Below are positions 34,301 to 46,300 of a DNA stretch of 64,000 nucleotides, in pieces; the first letter of the stretch is position 1; each line of letters opens with the position of its first letter. The stretch lies in NCBI RefSeq assembly GCF_036898095.1, contig NC_090735.1:1671888-1735887 (forward strand). Reading direction: 5' to 3'. The notes under the pieces are model-generated. The model ran no database searches. It saw only the letters and a list, made by a program, of their open reading frames with translations, and was not told the origin of the DNA. Position numbers and translations under genes: made by a program. Source of the DNA: Palaemon carinicauda. Its lineage: Eukaryota > Arthropoda > Malacostraca > Decapoda > Palaemonidae.

Positions 34301-37300
34301 CTCTATGTTCCTCCCAGCCTAACAAGGGACTCAACCAAGTTCAGTTTTAGGATACACGACCATGTTTACATCATCAAATCTAACAACAAAATAGTGAAGT
34401 ATGTATTAACACTAACATCTAGCTGTAGGAATTAAATAATAATAAATTCAAAAGCTAACTAACTGTACTTGAATTAAAAGGTTGCTGTAGAATTCCTTCA
34501 AATGATAAAAGCACATAATACAGTACAGTATTACTTTTTACCTATGCAATGACTGGAAGATAAATGTTTGCTGGGCAAGGAACAAACACCTGGGTAAGTA
34601 CTGTCTGCAGTGTTAGAATTGATTCTCGGTGAGTGACATATTGTCAGTTAGTAGACGAATTCAGAACAAGTTCAATAGAGTATAACGCTGTAGTTATGCT
34701 CACACACACTAAATCTCTGCTTTACACTCAAGACACACAAGACCTCAGAAAGGGAAGTTCCTTGGTTTATTAAGTCAAATTGGATTCCCTGTTCTACTCT
34801 TCAACAGGAAAGTCCTTGGGGTCTTCACAACAGTCATATTGGAGTCACTGTTCTACTCTCAAAAGGAAAACCATCGGGGATCTCACAGCAGCCTAACCCA
34901 AAAAAACTATTAAAATAATCACTCAACTTATAACAAGTGTTTCAGTCACACAACATGTAAACTAGGAAGTAGTATACTGTACTTGGATCTAGAATATGGT
35001 GCTTCCAGATCAGGGCCCATTTCCAAGTCATGGTGCATTCAGTCAATCAGTCCCTGGTGTTAATAAAGCCAGGAAAACAAATGCCTATTTTATGCGAGTG
35101 CTTGTAAATCTAGAATAATGGATATGATGCTTACTGCATGGAAAGTTGAAATTAGATAAACTTATGAATGGAGGGATTGTTGGAAGTTTAAAAAGATCTC
35201 AAAGAAATAATATTTACCAGAACAAATCTTTGAGTTGGAAAGGCTGCTGTCTTTTGATAAAACATGTTCTGTTCCTGATATACAAACCCTTAATTTCACT
35301 TATGCTTTCCTGTTAGCAATTTAAGTATTAATTAAAAACAGGGTTATAAACTTAAAAATTGCATGCTATATTTACGGATGAAAATCTTAAAATTCTAGGT
35401 TTCGGTGTTGGATTATTCATTACACAGCACAGTATTAAAATATGACAGGCAAATTTTTCTCCTAATCAAATTCTAATTTAAATTTGCAAGAACTTTAGCA
35501 TAAATATTTTTTTACCTCAAATATTTGACACATACAAATTAAAATTTTCAATACAGGTATTCCCAACCTGAGACAAAAGAGTAGCCATATCTTCTTGTTG
35601 CTGTCTTATAGAGCACAACCTTTCCCGAATATGAGCGTCCAAAACAGTCATTGCTTGTGTTTCTTGCAGTGTCAACTGGTCTCTAAGTTGAGTGAAATAC
35701 TGCTTCACACGAGATCTTGCTTCCTCTGCTGTACCTCCAACCCCAGGTTCTACTGTTACATTGTCTGCAGCAGAACCTTCCAACTGTCGGGCCACACTCT
35801 CTGTAAAAGGTTTAATTTTCTACATGAAAATAAGTCTTCATGAAATAGGTTTGTATTAGCCAACAACCCTATAATATTCAATCACTAACCAGTGCAAATA
35901 AAGTACCCAGAAGGTTTTTATAAAAAATATATTAAAAGTCTTCATAAAATAGGTTTGTATAAGCAGACAACCATGTAATATTCAACCACTGACCAAGTAA
36001 TATTCAATCACTAACTAGGCCAAAAAAATTACCCAAAGGTTTCTTTATAAAAAAACATGAAATTTATTATTTCATTACCTTATGATTCATTGTGATATAT
36101 ACTATGCAAAAGGAGGATAAATAAAGTTTTTTAAATGTGGATTTATGACTAACCTACGTGATAAATAAAGATTAATCTTGGAAAGTTAAATTGTAACCAC
36201 AAACGAAAATCCAGTAAATAAAATTATGAATTCCTCATATCTTAAATCTATAAATATCTTTTACAGTAACTCTCCTAAGAGACAGTAGCCATGTTTATCA
36301 TGATATTTCCTCCTAATGGTATCATAAAAACCTGGCAGGATAATCTACTGGTCAGGTATTACCTGGTCATCCTGAGATATAATGTGTGACGAGGCTTAAG
36401 CGGGATTTAAACGATCGAACGGTTTGTCGAATGCGGTTGACAGACAAGTGTTTGAAGTGATGTACGAATATGTGAACAGGGTACTTGGTTGTCAAATATG
36501 TTTGTCGAATGGTTCGAAGAAAGTCTGTTCTCGCCGGACTTTTGTGGGGGGGGGGCTTCGTTGTCCACAAACCTTATGCATTTGTGGCTGACTCCACCTC
36601 TTCGAACCGTTTGACAAGCAGGTTCGACAACCAGGTTCGACCGTGTAAACACCGCTTTTCACTCATCATTTTGATATGTATGTTTATGTAACAGGTCAAA
36701 TCTCTAAATCTTGGTTGGAAGAAAGGTGACTGTTCTTGAATAGAAGATCGGGATCCTTCAGACTGATAATAAATGAAAGCTTTTATCTATGTGGTGGTTG
36801 CAAGTGAAATTGCATTTTTGTTATCATTGTACATATCTCTCAATAGCTGATGATTCTCCTTGTGAACTTATCAATGTCATTAGCAAAGCAAATATCTAAA
36901 AGTTCTTGCGCAGCACTCTCAAGCTCCTTAATACAAGTAGTGGCTCAACTACTGCAGTGTGCGAGGGCATATTGTATGTACACACCGACTACAAACTTGA
37001 AGGCTTGCAAATAAGTCATAGGTAGTAGACTCATACCCATAGCAACCAGAATTAATAATGAAACATCGGTTATTATTTTCTTGAGCTGAGGTTTTTTACC
37101 AATGCAGATAAATCACACTCATTACTCAGGTCATCTTATTTATCATTATAACATCCTTCAAAAGATTAATTTAACATGGTATATTCACCAATATATCTCA
37201 CATAATTCATATATACTTGGTCTTTTAGAGTGTACCCTATGGAAACACAACTATGGACATCTTATAAATTACTATCTGTAGTAAGGTTTATTCTTTACAA

Positions 37301-40300
37301 ATATGAATCTTCGTTTCCCTTCAGTTGTTAATTTGAACTCCAGCTCTCTATTGGATACACCAAATCACAATTATCCTGTTCCAGGCTATTTAACTTCTCA
37401 ATCATTGATTTCAATGAAACTACATGAATTGTGAGGTAGTTAATGGCTGGGATCTTGGAAATGATACGAGCATATGCATAGCTGCTTCACCTCTCTTACT
37501 TGTTTAAATAATGGGTTTGTATGAAAAAAAGAGTTGGAAGAACCCAGGCCTACATGGCTGAAGACTATAAAGCACAAGGTAAGAGATGATGAATGGAGAA
37601 GTATTGTATTAAAAGCTCAAGATAGAAACGGCTGGCGAAATCTAACCGAGGCCCTTTGTGCCATTGGGCGTAGGAGGAGATGATGATAATAAAGATGATG
37701 ATGAAAAAATTAATCTTACTAAAAAAAAGTTTAATCTTTCTTGAAACCTAAAGTAACAATGAAACAATAAAGGATGATCCAACGTAATCATAAAATTCCT
37801 CATTTGGAATTACAGTACTAACCAAGTTTATGTGCCGAGTCTGTAAGTTCCTGAGCTACCCTCTTGATATGCTGTGTAGTTGTACTAATAGTTGACCGAA
37901 TCCTTTCTGCTTCTTGCTCCAAAAGTACATGCTGAAAATACAAAACATCAATCAATTAAAGTATGAAAAACTAAAAATGATATTTTGATAATAAAATAAA
38001 TTTTTGAATATACTTACCCGGTGAATATATAGCTGCAACTCTGTTGCTCGACAGACAAACTCTACGGAAAAACTCGCCAGCGATCGCTACACAGGTTGCG
38101 GGTGTGCCCAACAGCGCCATCTGTCGACCAGATACCCAGCTCTTATGTAAACAAAGACTCAATTTTCTCCTCGTCCCACTGCGTCTCTATTGGGGAGGAA
38201 GGGAGGGTCATTTAATTTATATTCACCGGGTAAGTATATTCAAAAATTTATTTTATAATCAAAATATCATTTTTAAATATTTAACTTAGCCGGTGAATAT
38301 ATAGCTGATTCACACCCAGGATGGTGGGTAGAGACCAGTAATATATGTTTACATTTTATGAGCTAAGAGTTTTTTATTTCATTTTAGAAGTTATCAAAAT
38401 AACAAAAACAAAATAAATAGGTACCTGGTAAGGAAGTCGACTTGAACAATTACTCTGCCTTTTAAGTACGTCTTCCTTACGGAGCCTCGCGATCCTCTTA
38501 GGATGCTGATCGACCCCTAGGAGCTGAAGTATCAAGGGTTGCAACCCATACAACAGGACCTCATCAAACCCCTAATCTAGGCGCTCTCAAGAAATGACTT
38601 TGACCACCCGCCAAATCAACCAGGATGCGAAAGGCTTCTTAGCCTTCCGGACAACCCATAAAAAAACAACACTTCAAGAGACAGATTAAAAGGATAAGGA
38701 ATTAGGGAATTGTAGTGGTTGAGCCCTCACCCACTACTGCACTCGCTGCTACGAATGGTCCCAGTTTGTAGCAGTTCTTGTAAAGAGACTGGACATCTTT
38801 CAAGTAAAATGACGCGAACACTGACTTGCTTCTCCAATAGGTTGCGTCTATTATACTTTGCAGAGATATATTTTGCTTAAAGGCCACGGAAGTTGTTACA
38901 GCTCTAACTTCGTGCGTCTTCACTTTAAGCAAAGTTCGGTCTTCCTCACTCAGATGTGAATGAGCTTCTCGTATTAACAATCTGATAAAGTCTGACCAAG
39001 CATTCTTTGACATAGGCAAGGATGGTTTCTTAACTGAACACCATAAAGCTTCAGATTGGCCTCGTAAAGGTTTAGTACGCTTTAAATAGAACTTAAGAGC
39101 TCTAACAGGGCATAAGACTCTTTCTAGTTCATTGCCTACGATCTCCGATAAGCTGGGGATATCGAAAGATTTAGGCCAAGGCCGAGAAGGCAGCTCATTT
39201 TTGGCTAGAAAACCAAGTTGCAGCAAACAAGTGGCTTTTTCTGACGAAAATCCGATGTTCTTGCTGAAGGCATGAATCTCACTGACTCTTTTAGCCGAGG
39301 CTAAGCATACCAGGAAAAGAGTCTTAAGAGTGAAATCTTTCAGGGAGGCTGATTGTAACGGCTCCAACCTGTCTGACATGAAGAATCTTAGTACCACGTC
39401 TAAATTCCATCCAGGGGTAGCCAAACGACGCTCCTTGGTGGTCTCAAAAGACTTAAGGAGGTCTTGCAGATCTTTATGTTTGGAAAGATCTAAGCCTCTA
39501 TGCCGGAAGACCGATGCCAACATGCTTCTGTAGCCCTTGATAGTGGGAGCTGAAAGGGATCGTCCTTTTCTCAGGTATAAGAGAAAAACAGCTATTTGAG
39601 CTACAGAGGTACTGGTCGAGGATACAGAAACTGACTTGCACCAGTCTCGGAAGACTTCCCACTTCGATTGGTAGACTCTAATGGAAGACGCTCTCCTTGC
39701 TCTAGCAATCGCACTGGCTGCTTCCTTCGAAAAGCCTCTACCTCTCGAGAGTCTTTCGATAGTCTGAAGGCAGTCAGACGAAGAGCGTGGAGGCTTTGGA
39801 GTACCTTCTTTACGTGTGGCTGACGTAGAAGGTCTACCCTTAGAGGAAGACTACTGGGAACGTCTACTAACCATCGAAGTATCTCGGTGAACCATTCTCT
39901 CGCGGGCCAGAGGGAAGCAACTAACGTCAACCTTGTCCCTTCGTGAGAGGCGAACTTCTGCAGTACCTTGTTGACAATCTTGAACGGTGGGAATGCGTAG
40001 AGATCCAGATGTGACCAATCTATGAGGAAAGCATCTATATGTATTGCTGCTGGGTCCGGGACTGGAGAGCAATAGATTGGAAGCCTCTTGGTCAGCGAGG
40101 TTGCAAAGAGATCTATGGATGGTTTACCCTAAGTGGCCCAAAGTCTCTTGCACACATCCTTGTGGAGGGTCCATTCGGTTGGAATTACTTGCCCTTTCCG
40201 ACTGAGACAATCTGCTATGACGTTCAAGTCGCCTTGGATGAACCTCGTTACTAGGGAGATGTCTTGACCTTTTGACCAGATGAGCAGGTCCCTTGCGATC

Positions 40301-43300
40301 TCGTACAACGTCAGTGAGTGGGTACCTCCTTGTTTGGAGATGTACGCCAAGGCTGTGGTGTTGTCCGAGTTAACTTCCACCACTTTGCCTCGAAGGAGAG
40401 ACTTGAAGCTTTTCAAGGCCAGATGTACTGCCAACAGCTCCTTGCAGTTGATATGCATGCTCCTCTGACTCGAGTTCCACAGTCCTGAGCATTGCCGACC
40501 GTCTAGTGTCGCGCCCCAGCCCACGTCCGATGCGTCTGGGAAGAGAACGTGGTTGGGAGTCTGAACAGCCAGGGGAAGACCCTCTCTTAGATTGATATTG
40601 TCCTTCCACCAAGTCAGACAAGACTTTATCTTTTCGGAAACCGGGATCGAGACCGCTTCTAGCGTCTTGTCCTTTTTCCAGTGAAAAGCTAGATGGTATG
40701 AAGAGGACGGAGGTGTAGTCTTCCTAGTGACACAAATTGTTCCACGGATGACAGCGTCCATACCAGACTCATCCACAGCCTGACTGAGCAGCGTTCCTTC
40801 TTCAGCATCTTCTGGATGGATAGCAGGGCTTGATCTATTCTGGGGGCTGATCGTCTTGTTGTTCAGCAACGTCCTAATCAGAGGGTTCCTCATCCGAAAA
40901 CTGATGAGGAAACGGCAACGGAGTGGGCAACGTCTGGCTCGCTGAGTCCGGTCGCACTGGTGCATGCGTGACGGAGCCGGACGCAACATCATGGAACTGC
41001 TGCACAGTCTGTGAACTGTCAACAACCATGGGTGCGCGAGGAAGCACAGCGTCAACCTGAGACTGTCTAGACCGTCTGGGTTGTGCAGTCAACACCCTAC
41101 CGGGTTGCTGAGGTTGACGCACTGCGTCAAAACAAGTCACCTCTGCTGGTTGTTGAACGTCCTGAACGTCAACAACCACCTCCGAGCGTCGCTTAACGAC
41201 AACGTGCGGCTGGCAACCCACACTGGGTCGCATCGGTGGAAGAACCACCTTAACTGGCAGACGCGAGTAGGTTACCTCAGCGTCAACAGGGCGCACAACC
41301 GACCGGTTGGAAGGTTGTTGGCCAGAAGGTTCGGTAGCAACCTTCTTCGCATTAAAGTCCTTTATCATGAACGCAAGCTTGGACTGCATGTCTTGCAGCA
41401 AAGCCCATTTAGGGTCTACGGGAGCAGGTGCGGCAACAGACGGGGTTAGCGACTGAGGCGGTACCGCTTTCCATCCCTGAAAGCCTTGTTTATGCATGAC
41501 ATAATTGTACAGCAAAACTTCAAAGGCTCGAAAACAGCTGTGAAGTTGACCTGTAAAAAACTTGGAGCGTCTCCTGGCCAGGCGCCAGGGAGAGTCTACG
41601 AGATTTGAGAAGTCTATCTGGGCAGAGGCATGAACTCCCAAGCAGAGAACTTCTCTCGTGTCATATCAGACTCTCGCTCTATAAGCCAGTTTAAAAGAAG
41701 GGAAAGCAAAGGCTGTATCCCCCAAACTCCTCCTGGTGAAAAACCAGTCGCCTAGCCAACGTAAAGCTCTCTAGGAGAGGGAGAGAGCACTAGCTTAAAA
41801 ACAACGGCTTCAAAGTAGCTAGGCCTAGTGTAAGCTCTGACGTTTAGGCGAACGAGGAGCAGCAGTTACAAAAAGATCCGGACAAAGATCCTTAAAAAAA
41901 TCATCATGATTTAATTAAAGTCCATAGGGGGCTAAGCAGCTTTAGGCTCCTCTCCATCTGACAGAGTCCTCAAGGGAATATCAGTAGGAGGGGGAACAGC
42001 AACTTCCTCATCTACAGGAACCTTGTCCGATAAAAGCCGAGTCTCAAGCAAGGGAGAGACCTACCGTGGTGGCAATGCTTTACAAGCAGAGTCCACACTC
42101 ACTGGTGCATTAGTAGCGGACCAGAACGCAACGTCATGTAACTGCTTGACAGTCTGTGAACTGTCAACAACTGAACTGTCAACAACTGAACTGTCAACCA
42201 CAACAGGTGCGTGAGGACGCACAGCGTCCACTCGAGACTGCTTTGACTGCCTAGACTGAGCAGTCAAAACAACTCTAGAATGCGGAGGTTGACGCACAGC
42301 GTCAAAACAAGTCAACTATGATTGTTAGTGAACGTCTTGAACGTCAACAGGAGCATCAGCAAGTGGCCTAACGTCCAAATGCGGCTGAAAAACCACACGA
42401 GACCGCATCGAGTGTGGTTCTAAACAACCTGACTGACGTGACTTAGCTACGCCAACGTCAACAGTAAGCACAAAGGAACGTTAGGTTGGCTGAAAGCCAG
42501 GATATCGATGAGATAAACGGCTAGACTCAACGGACTAATCGGCAGAATAGTCTTCCATAAGGGAGGCAAGCATATTCTGAATGTCTTGCCATACAACCCA
42601 TTAAGGATCAACGGAAATGGTTGTGGTAAGAGACGAGGGTAACGTCTGTGACCGCAACACTTTGCCAACAAAAAAAACTCTCGGAGTCTGTGTTACGCTT
42701 TTGTTAGGCGGCGAGCAGTTATCCGATGACTGCATAGGGTCAGAGCTGTCCTAATGGCTGTAACCAGGATGCTGGACCTGTCCTGAAAGGACTGACTTTC
42801 GCTTAAGGGCTTCGAAAACTTGTGACAGGTTTCTTATGCGAAAAGCCTTCGGATGACGAGGAGAAACAACGTCTCTCTCGTCTTATGGTAGGGGAGATCT
42901 TGGTAAGATATACTCGATACCATAGAGGGAAACGTCTGTTCGTTGATCAAGGCCTCTCGAACCCATAAGTCGTTTGACATTACTTCTCCCCTGGGCTTGG
43001 GAGCATGCAAGAGGTCCCGGACTAGGTGAACGACAGGCACGAACAGACGAACCCTCGGACGCAACACTGTAACACTTTGCGCATATCACTTTATCACTTC
43101 GATTTTCTGTTTTGCACTTATTTCACTGAAATCGAAACTTTTACTGATTTCTACCTGAAACACGCAATTCTACCCTTCATTAAAAGGTAGTAATTGCGAA
43201 ATCAGTCGTATAATGCAAGCTCATTAATACCAGCAAAAAACAGAAAACATATATTAAGATAAAAAAATCAGAGGCTGGGAAAGAGACTAAACACTAGTTC

Positions 43301-46300
43301 ATATAAACTACGTTTTCAATCTCTCACCGCACATAGCCTGGGGACGAGAATAAAAAAACTAAAAACGTTTTATCCTTCCTCCCCGTACAGAGACTAGGGA
43401 CGAGAGTAACTCGAGAACAACGTTACCCGCTTGAACGGAACGTTTTCTCTCCTCTCTCTCCCTCCGTCTCTATCTCTCTCTCTCTTTCTCTCTTGATTTC
43501 GCACCTAAGAGAAGAGCCCAATTATATTTCGTCAAAAAAACATGTTATTTGACTAAAGGAAAAAAACTGAAAGGTTTTTCAAATAAAAAGTTCCTTTAAA
43601 ATAGAATTTAAAACATTTAAGCTATGAAAGAATGAACAAAACGTCAGAATCGATTTACTCTTACTGCAAAGTGAAACCGTGATACACTCTCTCTCTATCG
43701 TAACGATAGAGCGCATGTTGAACGTCCTGAACGTCAACAACTGCGTAGCATAAATAAACTAAATGTTAGTTCATCTTTGAAAACAGTACGAAGACTATCA
43801 AAGAAATTCTTTCATAAAAAATTACATTTAAAAAGTTTTAAATCCTTAGCTCTTTAAAAGCTAATTACGATATAAAGGGCTCAACGTTGATTAACTTCGG
43901 TTTCCAAGTTAGGACCGCCTACTCTCAGGAAAGGTCGCATATAAACAAAACATTAAAATTTATTTTTATATGTTTATAATAAATGGAAAGTTAATCGAAG
44001 AGGCCTAATAAAGGCGGAGAGATATAAAATCTATAAATAATTTATAACGTGATAAGATAATTACTAAAAGCCTAAACACACTTCCGTCTAAGGGAAGGGT
44101 CGGCCATTTAAAAGTGAAAGAAAGTCCATACTCTCTTTGTCACCATAATTAAATCTATCCAAAACGAGTTCAAGATTTAAGATGAAGATAAAACACCTGC
44201 ATAGCGAAAGCTCAAAACTAGAATATAGTACTTCACCAAATAGATATGAAAAACTCCAGTTTAGCAACAGCGAGTAAAGTAAGTCTTGTCGACACGTCGA
44301 CAGAGAGAAAATTGAGTCTTTGTTTACATAAGAGCTGGGTATCTGGTCGACAGATGGCGCTGTTGAGCACACCCGCAACCTGTGTAGCGATCGCTGGCGA
44401 GTTTTTCCGTAGAGTTTGTCTGTCGAGCAACAGAGTTGCAGCTATATATTCACCGGCTAAGTTAAATATTTAAAAATTAAACATAAATTATATCTATATA
44501 CTGGGTATTCTAACAAATATCAGGACACATTAGTAAATAATGTTGGGCCAGATATAGAAAAACATATCGTATTTTGCCATAATTTTTCAAAACAAAATTC
44601 CTTAGGTCCATTGATCTGAGACTAATAAAAAGCAAGAACCTGAACCAAGTAGTTACTTTAGCTCCCCCACTGCAAATCTTTCAAGATCTTACGCACAAAA
44701 TTCTCAAAGTATTTTACATAAATATTAAAAATTTTAGTTTAATTTTTTAACAGTATAATTACAGTATTTGTTATCTCTTATTTCTATGTTATATTATTCA
44801 AAAGGTATTCATACTATACAGAATAGGCAAAGTATCATCAATTCCACAAGTAAGTCTAAAATGATATTTTAATTATAAAATAAATTTTTGAATATACTTA
44901 CCCGGTGAATATATATAGCTGCAACTCTGTTGCTCGACACACAAAAAACTGTAAAAAACTCGCCAGCGATCGCTATACAGGTTGCGGGTGTGCCCATCAG
45001 CGCCAACTGTCGGCCAGATACCATACTCAATGTAAACAAAGACTCAATTTCTTCTCATCCCACTGCGTCTCTATTGGGGAGGAAGGGAGGGCCGTTTAAT
45101 TTATATATTCACCGGGTAAGTATATTCAAAAATTTATTTTATAATTAAATTATCATTTTTAAATATTTAACTTAGCCGGTGAATATATATAGCTGATTCA
45201 CACCCAGGATGGTGGGTAGAGACCAGTTAAATATGTTTACATCTTATGAGCTAAGAGTTTTTATTTAATTTTAGAAGTTATCAAAATAACAAAAACAAAA
45301 TAAATAGGTACCTGGTAAGGAAGTCGACTTAGACGATTACTCTGCCTTATAAGTACGTCTTCCTTACAGAGCCTCGCGATTCTCTTAGGATGCTGACAGA
45401 CCCCTAGGAGCTGAAGTATCAAGGGCTGCAACCCATACAACAGGACCTCATCAAACCCCTAATTTGGGCGCTCTCAAGAAATGACTTTGACCACCTGCCA
45501 AATCAACCAGGATGCGAAAGGCTTCTTAGCCTTCCGGACAACCCATAAAAAACAACATTTCAAGAGACAGATTAAAAGGATATGGAATTAGGGAATTGTA
45601 GTGGTTGAGCCCTCACCCACTACTGCACTCGCTGCTACGAATGGTCCCAGTGTGTAGCAGTTCTCGTAAAGAGACTGGACATCTTTCAAGTAAAATGACG
45701 CGAACACTGACTTGCTTCTCCAATAGGTTGCGTCCATTATACTTTGCAGAGATCTATTTTGCTTAAAGGCCACGGAAGTTGCTACAGCTCTAACTTCGTG
45801 CGTCTTCACCTTAAGCAAAGCTCGGTCTTCCTCACTCAGATGTGAATGAGCTTCTCGTATTAACAATCTGATAAAGTATGACAAAGCATTCTTTGACATA
45901 GGCAAGGATGGTTTCTTAACTGAACACCATAAAGCTTCAGATTGGCCTCGTAAAGGTTTAGTACGCTTTAAATAGAACTTAAGAGCTCTAACAGGGCATA
46001 AGACTCTTTCTAGTTCATTGCCTACGATCTCCGATAAGCTGGGAATATCGAAAGATTTAGGCCAAGGCCGAGAAGGCAGCTCATTTTTGGCTAGAAAACC
46101 AAGTTGCAGCGAACAACTAGCTTTTTCCGACGAAAATCCGATGTTCTTGCTGAAGGCATGAATCTCACTGACTCTTTTAGCCGAGGCTAAGCATACCAGG
46201 AAAAGAGTCTTAAGAGTGAGATCTTTCAGGGAGGCTGATTATAACGGCTCAAACCTGTCTGACATGAGGAATCTTAGTACCACGTCTAAATTCCATCCAG

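Larger units (their letters stand above)
37977..44476 (-). mobile_element. DIRS retrotransposon family 2, copy A (RT deleted)
   Basis: About 6.5 kb, sense with TRIM23. In element order: left ITR 44476-44305, 5' leader with a CT-rich tract (43440-43495), duplicated gag, RNase H, methyltransferase-like block, tyrosine recombinase, ICR 38310-38219, right ITR 38170-37977. The reverse transcriptase is missing: the gag end (EEPSD region) is joined near 40855 to the connection segment upstream of RNase H. Stops also break RNase H (TAG 40129-40131) and the recombinase N-terminus (TAG 39851-39853). It is non-autonomous. Confidence 0.92.
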
